From positions 1 through 40,300 of the forward strand of contig RAYR01000032.1 of the NCBI GenBank assembly GCA_003612405.1: a DNA stretch of 40,300 bases. Direction: 5' to 3'. The position numbers and the translations under genes are program-made. This stretch comes from a bacterium 0.1xD8-71 (GTDB lineage Bacteria; Bacillota; Clostridia; Lachnospirales; Lachnospiraceae). Positions 21,825 to 29,450 of the stretch are shown here, piece by piece. Every line of letters starts with the position of its first letter. Position 1 is the first letter of the stretch. The notes under the pieces were generated by a model. It saw only the letters and a list, made by a program, of their open reading frames with translations, ran no database searches and was not told the origin of the DNA.

Positions 21825-22647
21825 AGCTGATCCTCCCCTCTACCATTACATTCAGAACATTCAGCCCCTCATGCACCACGGAAATGCGGTTGCTGCCGTA
21901 CTGCAGGTGGAAGAACCGCTCCGTGGTAAAATCGCACATCTGATAACGGTCCGCCACCACCTCGTCACTGACGCCCCGCTCCGTAATGCTGTAGGGAATC
22001 TGCGTGGTGTCGATGACCAGCTTATGCCCGTCCGGGATGCTGCCCTCATACTTTCCTGTTTCATAAAGGACGTTATTCACATAGTGCTTCCATACCGGGT
22101 TTACGCAGGGGCCGTACACCGTTACCTTACACGGGCTATCCCCGTGGCTGTTGCTGTCAATCATGAGGGTGTTCTGCGTCACATCCGCATAGGCGTAGGT
22201 GTATTCGTATGGATAGATTTTCCCGCCGATGGAGAGTGTGCCGCTGTAGCCGGAAACATTCTTATAAAACAGCCCGGTTGCGGTAAAAGCCACCTCACAA
22301 TCCAAGCCTGCACCGCCAGTGATCAGTTCGCTTTTTGCGATCTCCGTCATCCGCACCGGGACACGGAAAGCCTCCTCCATCTCATACACGAGGGTCAGCG
22401 GCACCGCCCGGACAAATCTTGAAAATGCCCGGTAGTTCTGGTATGCGTTTTTCCCTCCGAAAAATATCCGCCCGGTCATCATGCCTTGTGAGAATAATTC
22501 CTCCAGAGGGATAAAGTCCGTGCCGATCTGTTCATACTGCGTCCCGTCCTTATAGCCGAAGCCGCCAATGGAATGGAAAAAGGATGTCCGGGCATTTAAA
22601 TCCCATGACACCCCTTCCCCGTTTATAAGCCTGAATTTCCTTATCAT
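21811..22647 (-). CDS. Distal tail protein (Dit)
   Basis: Forms the ring at the tail end where the hub attaches. The 278-residue protein begins IRKFRLINGEGVSWDLNART, typical of Dit proteins, and has the expected beta-sandwich galectin-like second half (YSGTLSIGGKIYPYEYTYAY; KVTVYGPCVNPVWKHYVNN). Order after the tape measure gene and before the hub gene is the standard one. It overlaps the tape measure stop by 4 nt (ATGA). Confidence 0.85.
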   Translation of the reverse strand: MIRKFRLINGEGVSWDLNARTSFFHSIGGFGYKDGTQYEQIGTDFIPLEELFSQGMMTGRIFFGGKNAYQNYRAFSRFVRAVPLTLVYEMEEAFRVPVRMTEIAKSELITGGAGLDCEVAFTATGLFYKNVSGYSGTLSIGGKIYPYEYTYAYADVTQNTLMIDSNSHGDSPCKVTVYGPCVNPVWKHYVNNVLYETGKYEGSIPDGHKLVIDTTQIPYSITERGVSDEVVADRYQMCDFTTERFFHLQYGSNRISVVHEGLNVLNVMVEGRISYETV

Positions 22648-25600
22648 GAATACGCCTTTCCCAGCTCCCGGTTCAGCCCGTCAGATAATTCCCCCACCAA
22701 TACACCGGAATCCAATACCACCTGTGCGTCTGCCAGTCTCGGCAGATATTTGGTGACCACTTCATACATGGCATCCAACCTTGCCGCCAGTGAAGAACCG
22801 CTGCCGGAACCGCCTGCTGCCTGCGCCCCCGCCGTCATGGAATCCGTGGCAGGAATGAGTGTACCTGCCAGTTCCTTCATGGGGCCGGTCAGCTTCCCTA
22901 AATTCCCACGGATGCCTTTGCCGAGCAAGTCGATCATGTCAGGCATAAAGGTGTGGAAGTTGGAAAGCGGCCCCTCGTCCGGCTCGGAGAAATGCAGGAA
23001 GGACGCAATGGTTCCCGCGATGTCCTTCACGCTGTCCACAAGGCCGCTGATCTTGGATTTGATGCCATCTATTAAGCCGCCGATGATGTCCTTGCCCCAC
23101 TGCAATGCCTGTGAGGGCAAGCCCTTGATGAAGTTGATCGCCGCATCGAATCCGCTCTTCACCGCCCCCGCAATGCCGCTCATGGCATTCTTGATTCCTG
23201 AGAGCAGGCTGTTGAACACATTTACAACCGCATCCTTCAGGCCGCCCACGATACTGGTAACCGTAGATTTGATAGCATTCCACACACTGGTGATGACCTC
23301 TTTTATTGCATTGACCACGGAACTGACTGCGGATTTGATGGCTTCCCACGCGGCGGTAATGGCGGATTTAATCGCCTCCATAATGGAAATGACCGCTGAC
23401 TTGATGGCCTCCCATGCCGCCACAGCCACATTTTTTATCGCTTCAATCGCAGAGGACACCGCGCTCTTTATCGCTTCCCATGCGGCAATCACCGCAGATT
23501 TGATTGCCTCCATTGCCGTGGAAATGGCGTTCTTTATCGCCTCCCATGCGGAGACCACCACATCCTTAATGGCGGAAAGCACCGCCGTCACTGCGGACTT
23601 TATCGCTTCCCATACCGTGGTAATGACATTTCTGATTGCCTCCATTACCGTGGTGACGGTATTCTTAATCGCCTCCCACGCACTGGAAAGGAATGAGCCG
23701 ATAGCATTCGTCACAGTCTCGATCACGGATTTAATCGCATTCCATACCGTGGAGACCACCGTCTGTATCACATTCAAGACCGTAGTGATGATGGTCTTAT
23801 AAAACTCGAACCGCGCCACGATGAGCGTCTTTATCACATCAAGTACCGTCTGGAATATATTTTTTATCCCTTCCCACAGACCACTGAAAAAGTCCTTCAA
23901 TCCATTCCAGATGGCCTGCGCCGCCCCGGTGATGGCATTCCAGATACCCACGAAGAAATCTTTCAGACCATTCCACACGGCTATGGCGGCATCTTTTATC
24001 ACATTCCAAAGGTTGATCCAGAACTCCCGGAAGCCCTCGCAGTTATTCCACAGTGCCACGAAGATGGCAATCAGCGCAGCTATAGCGGCAATCACTAAGG
24101 TGACCGGGTTCGCCGCGAGGATGCCCCACAGCGCACTAAGCCCGCCGCCGATACTGGAAATGCCGCCGATCAGCGTAGGGATGAATGTCATAATGCTGCC
24201 CACCGCAGAGACCACTTTTCCTATGACGATAAGCACGGGGCCGATTGCCGCAGCGAGTAATCCGATGGTGACAATGGTATTCTTGGTGCCCTCATCCATG
24301 CCGTTGAGCTTATCCACGAATCCCTGTATCCATGTGACGATCTGGCGAATGGCAGGCATGAGGATTTCACCGAAAGAAATGGCAAGCTCCTCCAACTGGC
24401 TCTTCAAAATGGTAAGCTGCCCGGCAAGGTTATCCTGCATGGTAGCCGCCATCTCCGCAGACTTCCCGTCACAGTTCGCTATGGCACTGCTCACCTTCTC
24501 GATATCCGCAGGGGCAGCGTTCATAAGAGCAAGGAATCCTGACATGGCATTCTTGCCCACCAAAGCCTCTGCCGCCGCTGCCTTCTCCGATTCAGACAGG
24601 CCGCCGAAAGCCGTCCTGCAGTCTGCGAGGATGTCGCTCAAATCCCTCATGCTGCCGTCCGCATTGGTGGTGGCGATTGTGACCTCGCCAATGCTCGAAC
24701 TGCAAATCTTCACTTCCCCGGAAAGGTTGCTCATGATGGTGCGGAGCGCGGTACCGGCCTGGGTGGACTTGATTCCCGCATTGCCCATCAGGCCAATCGC
24801 CTCTGCGGTATCTTCTGCGGAAAATCCCAAAGCCCCGGCAATGGGCGCACAGTATTTGAAGGTCTCGCCCATCATGGAGACATTCGTGTTGGCATTAGAA
24901 CTTGCCGCCGCAAGGATATCCGCAAAATGCCCGGAATCGGCTGCGGTAAGTCCGAAAGCGGTCAGGGCATCCGTAACGATGTCAGAGGTGCTTGCCAAGT
25001 CCTCCCCGGACGCGGCTGCAAGGTTCATAATGCCCTCAATGCCGGAGAGCATATCAGAAGTCTTCCAGCCTGCCATCGCCATGTAGTTCATGGCTTCGGC
25101 TGCCTCGGATGCGGAGAACTTGGTCTTGCTCCCCATCTCCCTTGCCTTATCCCGCAGGGCTTCCAGCTCGCTCCCGGTTGCCCCGGACACCGCCCCGACC
25201 TGGCTCATGGCGGAATCAAAATCTGCCGCCGTCTTTACCGCTACTGTGCCAAGCCCCACAATGGGCGTGGTCACGCCTTTGGTGAGGGTAGTCCCTACCC
25301 CGGAAATCTTATCCCCAAGGTTCTTCAAGTCCTCGCCCGTGGCGGCAATCTTCTGTATTGCCACCGCTGACTGGTTCGCCTGCTGTTCGAGGCTCTTTAA
25401 TTTTTCCTCGGTCTCGATGATCTCCCTCTGCAAACCATCATACTGCTCCTGGGTGATCTCCCCCTTTGCCAGCGCATCATTTGCCTGTTCCGCAGCCGCT
25501 TTTAAGGTTTCCAGCTTTTCCTTCGTTTCCGCAACCGCCTGTGCAAGGAGCCGGTGCTTCTGTGCCAGCAGCTCCGTATTGCCGGGGTCCAGTTTCAGGA

Positions 25601-25730
25601 GGTTGTTCACATCCCGGAGCTGCGACTGTGTGGTGCGTATCTCCCCGTTTACCCCTTTCAACGCGGCGGTCAGCTTTGTGGTGTCGCCGCCGATTTCCAC
25701 CGTAATGCCCTGTATCCTTGACGCTCCCAC
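22644..25730 (-). CDS. Tail tape measure protein, with tandem 11-residue repeats
   Basis: Sets tail length and is ejected with DNA. About 1028 residues: an N-terminal coiled coil (about 20-125), a TP901-type core (DFDSAMSQVGAVSGATGSEL, AMAGWKTSDMLSGIEGIM), two or three hydrophobic helices (about 490-560), then about 17 tandem 11-residue units of the form AWEAIKSAVSS in which Trp units alternate with non-Trp units, and a C-terminal region ending in a coiled segment. The start is set at GTG 25730 since GGAGG lies 8 nt upstream; the GTG nine bases earlier overlaps that site. Long open frames on the opposite strand here are by-products of the repeats. Confidence 0.93.
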   Translation of the reverse strand: MGASRIQGITVEIGGDTTKLTAALKGVNGEIRTTQSQLRDVNNLLKLDPGNTELLAQKHRLLAQAVAETKEKLETLKAAAEQANDALAKGEITQEQYDGLQREIIETEEKLKSLEQQANQSAVAIQKIAATGEDLKNLGDKISGVGTTLTKGVTTPIVGLGTVAVKTAADFDSAMSQVGAVSGATGSELEALRDKAREMGSKTKFSASEAAEAMNYMAMAGWKTSDMLSGIEGIMNLAAASGEDLASTSDIVTDALTAFGLTAADSGHFADILAAASSNANTNVSMMGETFKYCAPIAGALGFSAEDTAEAIGLMGNAGIKSTQAGTALRTIMSNLSGEVKICSSSIGEVTIATTNADGSMRDLSDILADCRTAFGGLSESEKAAAAEALVGKNAMSGFLALMNAAPADIEKVSSAIANCDGKSAEMAATMQDNLAGQLTILKSQLEELAISFGEILMPAIRQIVTWIQGFVDKLNGMDEGTKNTIVTIGLLAAAIGPVLIVIGKVVSAVGSIMTFIPTLIGGISSIGGGLSALWGILAANPVTLVIAAIAALIAIFVALWNNCEGFREFWINLWNVIKDAAIAVWNGLKDFFVGIWNAITGAAQAIWNGLKDFFSGLWEGIKNIFQTVLDVIKTLIVARFEFYKTIITTVLNVIQTVVSTVWNAIKSVIETVTNAIGSFLSSAWEAIKNTVTTVMEAIRNVITTVWEAIKSAVTAVLSAIKDVVVSAWEAIKNAISTAMEAIKSAVIAAWEAIKSAVSSAIEAIKNVAVAAWEAIKSAVISIMEAIKSAITAAWEAIKSAVSSVVNAIKEVITSVWNAIKSTVTSIVGGLKDAVVNVFNSLLSGIKNAMSGIAGAVKSGFDAAINFIKGLPSQALQWGKDIIGGLIDGIKSKISGLVDSVKDIAGTIASFLHFSEPDEGPLSNFHTFMPDMIDLLGKGIRGNLGKLTGPMKELAGTLIPATDSMTAGAQAAGGSGSGSSLAARLDAMYEVVTKYLPRLADAQVVLDSGVLVGELSDGLNRELGKAYS
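23240..23800 (-). repeat. 33-bp tandem repeat coding for hendecads in the tape measure protein
   Basis: About 17 units of 33 bp (limits approximate), coding for x-W-E-A-I-K-x-x-V-x-x type 11-mers. Within a unit the GCCTCCCA/ATGGC-type segments recur nearly exactly. Such arrays change copy number easily. Confidence 0.8.
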
Positions 25731-25750
25731 CCAAAGCACCTCCCCATAAC

Positions 25751-25777
25751 GAAAAAAGGAAGCCCAAAGGCTCCCTG
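25751..25777 (-). terminator. Second terminator after the AT-rich cargo gene
   Basis: Minus strand GGGAGCC, loop TTTG, GGCTTCC, then TTTTTT. It lies 20 nt upstream of the tape measure start and 12 nt after the first terminator. Confidence 0.75.
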
Positions 25778-25788
25778 AAAAAATGCGT

Positions 25789-25820
25789 AAAAAAAGACAC
25801 CTGCTGTTATGGCAAGTGCC
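25789..25820 (-). terminator. First terminator after the AT-rich cargo gene
   Basis: Minus strand GGCACUUGC pairs with GCAGGUGUC (9 bp with wobbles) around CAUAACA, followed by seven U. Confidence 0.8.
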
Positions 25821-25842
25821 TATGTATCATAATATACTTCAT

Positions 25843-26895
25843 TCAGCTATTTTTCTTTTTATTATTTATCATCAAGGTTACACCACCAAATATCGTGGTA
25901 AGAAGTGTTAAAGGCGTTAAATATATATTATCTCTGTACCACCCCCAAAAAGTAGGAAACAAATTCATTTTAGAAATAGATGCTTCATTTACCATGCCAT
26001 TTATATTTAATTCGCGAATGCCGTTGTCTAATATTATATTAATTTCTAACGAATTCTTTTCACTTCCCAAATAAACTATTTGCTTATTTAGATGATATTG
26101 CTTAGAATCTGGAGAATACGAAAAAAATAAATCTCCTGATGCTTTTCCAGATATCTTATTCACACCCCAAAGAGTAATATCCGCTTTATTATCTGTTTCC
26201 ATTCCCAGATAATCCATCACACTCAGCTTCACATTTTGATTTGTAGTTAATACAGAACTATACTTATCTGAATTCCTTATTGTGCAAGTATAGATAGGTA
26301 TATTCTCCTGTCCTTCTTTAACTAAAAAAGCATCACTTTCATAAAATGTCAAATGTATATTACAATCAAATTTTATCTGAAATCCATCCTGACATTTTAT
26401 AGAATATTCTGAATCTATATAATTTATATATACTGGTCGTGAATCGTCCTCCAAAAAGGATGTTATATTAAATTCCTCTTCCTCAATATTTTCTGTTGTA
26501 ATAAATATTGTACCCGTTAGTCCATCATAAGATTTCGTATAAAGTTTATAAGAGTTATCATAGAATTCCCCATTTACCTCATAGCCTTCATTTCCAAGAC
26601 ATCCTATATTTAACTCGTTAAAATCCGAAATTCTAAATCTATCTGTTTCTAAATTCATATTAATATGATCCGCATATATTTCTCCTACTGCATCGACTTC
26701 ATTGGTAAGGAATGAAACATGAGCCACTTTAGGTGCAAAAAGAAAAATAACCCAGAGAATCAAAAACACCATACAAAACATTTTTGCAATATTATAGATT
26801 AATGTATTTTTTAACCATTTTACTACATAACAATTTTTAATCTTTGTATATTTTCTTTTAATATTTTGAGTCCATGCCCATATTCTAAACTTCAT
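25843..26895 (-). CDS. AT-rich membrane-anchored cargo protein (moron), unknown function
   Basis: Not recognised. It has 350 residues, with a basic N-terminal tail of about 33 residues, a membrane helix (MFCMVFLILWVIFLFAP, about 39-56), a large beta-rich extracytoplasmic domain of about 265 residues (GEIYADHINMNLETDRFRIS, VYINYIDSEYSIKCQDGFQI), and a second helix near the C-terminus (LTPLTLLTTIFGGVTLMI) followed by NNKKKNS. Base composition is far more AT-rich than the flanking tail genes. It has its own promoter and two tandem terminators. These are the classic signs of a moron inserted between the tail chaperone and tape measure genes. Such genes often serve the lysogen (superinfection exclusion, defence, surface change), but no motif here tells which. 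Confidence 0.75.
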   Translation of the reverse strand: MKFRIWAWTQNIKRKYTKIKNCYVVKWLKNTLIYNIAKMFCMVFLILWVIFLFAPKVAHVSFLTNEVDAVGEIYADHINMNLETDRFRISDFNELNIGCLGNEGYEVNGEFYDNSYKLYTKSYDGLTGTIFITTENIEEEEFNITSFLEDDSRPVYINYIDSEYSIKCQDGFQIKFDCNIHLTFYESDAFLVKEGQENIPIYTCTIRNSDKYSSVLTTNQNVKLSVMDYLGMETDNKADITLWGVNKISGKASGDLFFSYSPDSKQYHLNKQIVYLGSEKNSLEINIILDNGIRELNINGMVNEASISKMNLFPTFWGWYRDNIYLTPLTLLTTIFGGVTLMINNKKKNS

Positions 26896-26940
26896 AATCT
26901 TCTACCCCTGACCTATTCTTATCAGCCTTTTCCCACTACA

Positions 26941-26969
26941 AATATAGCAGAAAAAGGCCGTTTTTTCAA
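26941..26969 (-). promoter_or_regulatory. Own promoter of the AT-rich cargo gene
   Basis: On the minus strand TTGAAA (plus 26964-26969) and TATATT (plus 26941-26946) are separated by exactly 17 bp. The -35 abuts the stop of the tail chaperone frame at 26970-26972. The predicted transcript start is near 26934, about 39 nt before the ATG. Confidence 0.75.
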
Positions 26970-27134
26970 TCAGAAACAGTCCATATCCTGTTGCGTCCCA
27001 AGCACTGCATAGGAGCAGGAGTCATTCCTGCTCTCACAGTACATATCATTGATAAGCCCGATGGAGAGCAGCTCCAAGTCTGCTATCGAAAGCCCTAGCT
27101 GCACACACCGCAGAAGGAACAGCGGCGTGGTCAT
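26970..27134 (-). CDS. Downstream half of the tail assembly chaperone (gpT-like frame), 54 residues
   Basis: The frame MTTPLFLLRCVQLGLSIADL continues to DMDCF. It overlaps the stop of the upstream chaperone gene (ATGA) and is in the -1 frame relative to it. Reading back from its ATG, the frame stays open to the slippery A AAA AAC at 27155-27161. It is therefore very probably made mainly as the C-terminal part of a frameshift fusion, as in lambda G-T and many siphophages. It is below the size usually annotated. Confidence 0.7.
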   Translation of the reverse strand: MTTPLFLLRCVQLGLSIADLELLSIGLINDMYCESRNDSCSYAVLGTQQDMDCF

Positions 27135-27508
27135 TTCCCGCTCAGTTGGGCGAAGTTTTTTTTAGCCTCCACATCCGTCTTTACGTTCAGGCCCCACAGT
27201 TCTATTAATTGTGGCAGGACTTGGTAAATGGAAAAGGTGTTGAATCCGTCCAGCCATTCATCCACTTCATTGGGTATCTGCGGGTCGGCGTGCTTTGCCA
27301 TCGTGTAGGCGATATTCTCGAACATCTCCAATGAGAATAAATCGAGGTTGGAGTTTTCCTCATCCCCCTCACCGATGCTCTTTTCCAGAATCCGCAAATC
27401 CTTATAAATGTCACGCTGGAACTTCAAACGGTAAATCCTCGGAATCGCCGCCGATGCCTTAAACAACACATCCTGCCCGTCAATCTCTATTTTCCTTACG
27501 ATACTCAT
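27131..27508 (-). CDS. Tail assembly chaperone (gpG-like), frameshift donor
   Basis: A 125-residue soluble protein (MSIVRKIEIDGQDVLFKASA), lying between the tail tube and tape measure genes, the standard place for the chaperone that coats the tape measure protein before tail polymerisation. Near the 3' end eight A residues are read as AAA AAA AAC, containing the -1 slippery heptamer A AAA AAC 22 nt before the stop. Slippage yields LRPTEREMTTPLF and the downstream frame. AAGGAGG precedes the start. Confidence 0.85.
   Translation of the reverse strand: MSIVRKIEIDGQDVLFKASAAIPRIYRLKFQRDIYKDLRILEKSIGEGDEENSNLDLFSLEMFENIAYTMAKHADPQIPNEVDEWLDGFNTFSIYQVLPQLIELWGLNVKTDVEAKKNFAQLSGK
27155..27161 (-). 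promoter_or_regulatory. Programmed -1 frameshift slippery site A AAA AAC
   Basis: The minus-strand heptamer is in the correct phase (A, AAA, AAC in the zero frame). After slipping, the codons CTT CGC CCA ACT GAG CGG GAA ATG lead without stop into the 26970-27134 frame. Confidence 0.75.
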
Positions 27509-27524
27509 ATCCTTTCAGCCTCCT

Positions 27525-28121
27525 TCATCCCTGTCCTTCTGTATCCGCGTCCACCGCTTTGGGTTCCGGCAGATACACGCTCTTATACCAGTTCGCATAG
27601 GTTTCCGCAGACGTCCTGTTCCCGGTCTTGGCCTTCACATAGCCGCTTGCCAGTGGTCTTGCCTTGATGGTCAGCGTTTCCGTCTGCACCTCCCGGCTCT
27701 CCTCATTGGTCTTTCCCTCGATCTTGGGGCGGCTTGCGGAACAGTTATACAGCACATGGCGTATCTTGCGGATGTCCCCGTCAAACTCAAACAGCAGCGC
27801 AAAGGCCGCCGTCTCGGAATGGGCGTTCTCCACCAGCACCTCATTATTGTCCGCTTCCTCCTTCAGCACGTCCGTGCGGAAACTTTCAGGAATCAAAGCC
27901 AGTTCCAGGTCACCGTCATAGCCCATGTTGTTGGCTATGATGTAATACTCGATGCCGTCAGCATAGAACGATTCCGGCTCCCCGTTGGGGTCTAAGGCGA
28001 TGGAAACCGCGCCGGGCATTGCCACCGGGTTCTCGAATCCAATCTCCCCGTTCTCCTGCGTTTTCTGCAAAGCATAGTGGCAGTTGCAGATGTTGAATTT
28101 CACTTTATTGTTGTTCTTCAT
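27525..28121 (-). CDS. Major tail (tube) protein
   Basis: Forms the tail tube. Its 198 residues resemble the phi13/TP901-type major tail proteins (KVKFNICNCHYALQKTQENG; ALDPNGEPESFYADGIEYYI; DGDLELALIPESFRTDVL; AFALLFEFDGDIRKIRHVLY). The start is placed at 28121 since GGAGG lies 6 nt upstream; the Met six codons earlier lacks it. Order matches HK97-type phages: chaperone after, head-tail joining genes before. Confidence 0.88.
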   Translation of the reverse strand: MKNNNKVKFNICNCHYALQKTQENGEIGFENPVAMPGAVSIALDPNGEPESFYADGIEYYIIANNMGYDGDLELALIPESFRTDVLKEEADNNEVLVENAHSETAAFALLFEFDGDIRKIRHVLYNCSASRPKIEGKTNEESREVQTETLTIKARPLASGYVKAKTGNRTSAETYANWYKSVYLPEPKAVDADTEGQG

Positions 28122-28122
28122 T

Positions 28123-28440
28123 TCAGACCTCCATTTCATACAAGACTTCGTACAGCTTTTCCGATTCTATCCACGTTTCACTCTTGCCATAGAAAATACC
28201 GTGCTTCAGCAGAACCGCCTCTATGGTTTCCTCCAGATCGGGATTTTTCAGATCGGTGTACAGTTCTATGTCAAGCTGGTTTATTTTGAAATACGCAATC
28301 CCGTCCGCCGCGAAATTTTCGGCTTTGGGATATAGAAATACGAGGAAGGGAGGCTCCGGCGATTCGCCCTCGACAAAGTGGTCATAAGCAAAGGGCAGCC
28401 CCATTTCCTCCATCATCTTCAATACATCATCGTGCTTCAT
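28123..28440 (-). CDS. Probable tail completion/terminator protein
   Basis: A 105-residue protein just before the tail tube gene, the usual place of the tail terminator (gpU/gp17-like). The sequence (FAYDHFVEGESPEPPFLVFL; NQLDIELYTDLKNPDLEETI; WIESEKLYEVLYEMEV) has the alpha-beta pattern of that group. The stop overlaps the upstream start region of the tube gene; the ATG overlaps the stop of the HK97 gp10-like gene (ATGA). Confidence 0.7.
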   Translation of the reverse strand: MKHDDVLKMMEEMGLPFAYDHFVEGESPEPPFLVFLYPKAENFAADGIAYFKINQLDIELYTDLKNPDLEETIEAVLLKHGIFYGKSETWIESEKLYEVLYEMEV

Positions 28441-28820
28441 CCTTCCAGCCCCCTTTTTATCCCTTCCTCCAGTTCCCGGATGCCCGCCTGTTCCGCAGGG
28501 GCGATATGGGGGAATGCCCGCACCCTCCCGCCGCCCCGCTTGGCATGGCCTTTCTCCAGTAAATGGGTGAGCTGGTAACGCTTTTTGTTATGCACCACCA
28601 ACTCCAGAGAATTGGCGGTCTCCTTCTGCTTCTTTACCGCCCACCCTTTTTTATACTGCCCCGTCCGAACCGGGGCGTTGGCTTTTACTTCCGTTTTGAC
28701 CGTGTTCCCGGCTTTGGTGACGCAGTCCTTCATCACGTCCGTGGCAAGCCCGGCATATTCAATGAGGCCGTCCATGACCGCCTCCGCCATCTGCTCGATG
28801 GATACTTTTCTTTCAGACAT
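28437..28820 (-). CDS. HK97 gp10-like head-tail joining protein
   Basis: A 127-residue protein with the typical gp10 pattern: basic middle part NAPVRTGQYKKGWAVKKQ, then beta strands with VVHNKKRYQLTHLLEKGHAK, RGGGRVRAFPHIAPAE. It helps join tail to head. Overlaps the next gene by 4 nt. Confidence 0.88.
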   Translation of the reverse strand: MSERKVSIEQMAEAVMDGLIEYAGLATDVMKDCVTKAGNTVKTEVKANAPVRTGQYKKGWAVKKQKETANSLELVVHNKKRYQLTHLLEKGHAKRGGGRVRAFPHIAPAEQAGIRELEEGIKRGLEG

Positions 28821-28822
28821 CC

Positions 28823-29155
28823 TTACCTCTTTTCCAAAGCCGCCCGCAGCTTTATGGTTTTATTCTGGTACTTCACGTTATCAATGAACGTGATGTTATA
28901 AATCTGCTCCCGGAACAGGATGCGGAAATGCTCCGTGTCAATGGTGGCGGCTTCAGAGCAGTAACGGATAAGGAAAAATATCTCTTTCTCCGCATTAAGC
29001 TGCGCCGCCTCCCAATACTCCTTCCCGGAAAGGTTATTCACATAGGAGTGGCAGGTGTAATAATCCTGCCACGATAAAATGTGATTCCCGGCTTTGTCAT
29101 TGCCCGCCACGCTTTTCTGAATGATGATCTTATCTTTCCATTCTCCCAAAGACAT
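28823..29155 (-). CDS. Head-tail adaptor/head closure protein (SPP1 gp16 type)
   Basis: A 110-residue beta-barrel protein of the phage head-tail joining family (GEWKDKIIIQKSVAGNDKAG; FFLIRYCSEAATIDTEHFRI; IYNITFIDNVKYQNKTIKL). Closes the connector pore. GAGGTGTTCTG precedes the ATG, and the start base overlaps the stop of the connector gene. Confidence 0.88.
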   Translation of the reverse strand: MSLGEWKDKIIIQKSVAGNDKAGNHILSWQDYYTCHSYVNNLSGKEYWEAAQLNAEKEIFFLIRYCSEAATIDTEHFRILFREQIYNITFIDNVKYQNKTIKLRAALEKR

Positions 29156-29433
29156 CAGAACACCTCTTTCCGTATGCCGAATAAAAGGGAGCGCAGCGTT
29201 TCCACCAGTTCCCCGTGGTCTGCCTGCTCCCGGTGTTCATACAGATAGGCGGCGGCATAAAGGACGGCAATCCGCACCATAGGCAGATGCGCTTCCAGTT
29301 CCGATAATTCCATCCGTGCCACATCTGCACACAGCCTCTCCCCAGTCTCAATCAATCCCAAAATAAAGGAATCTTCATCACTGCTGTCAACACGGAGATA
29401 CTGTTTTGTTTCCTCCAATGTCAGGACTGCCAT
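29155..29433 (-). CDS. Head-tail connector protein (HK97 gp6/DNA packaging family)
   Basis: A 92-residue all-helical protein with the usual start MAVLTLEETKQYLRVDSSDE, a middle ADVARMELSELEAHLPMVRI, and AAAYLYEHREQ. It docks on the portal below the capsid. It lies between the capsid and adaptor genes. Confidence 0.9.
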   Translation of the reverse strand: MAVLTLEETKQYLRVDSSDEDSFILGLIETGERLCADVARMELSELEAHLPMVRIAVLYAAAYLYEHREQADHGELVETLRSLLFGIRKEVF

Positions 29434-29450
29434 CCATGCCGCCTCCCCTC

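Noticed and set aside
22750..25086. Two long plus-strand open frames (350 and 421 codons) opposite the tape measure gene
   Set aside because: They mirror the Ala/Ile/Thr-rich repeat coding of the tape measure protein, have no ribosome sites, and show low-complexity Ala/Ser/Met composition.
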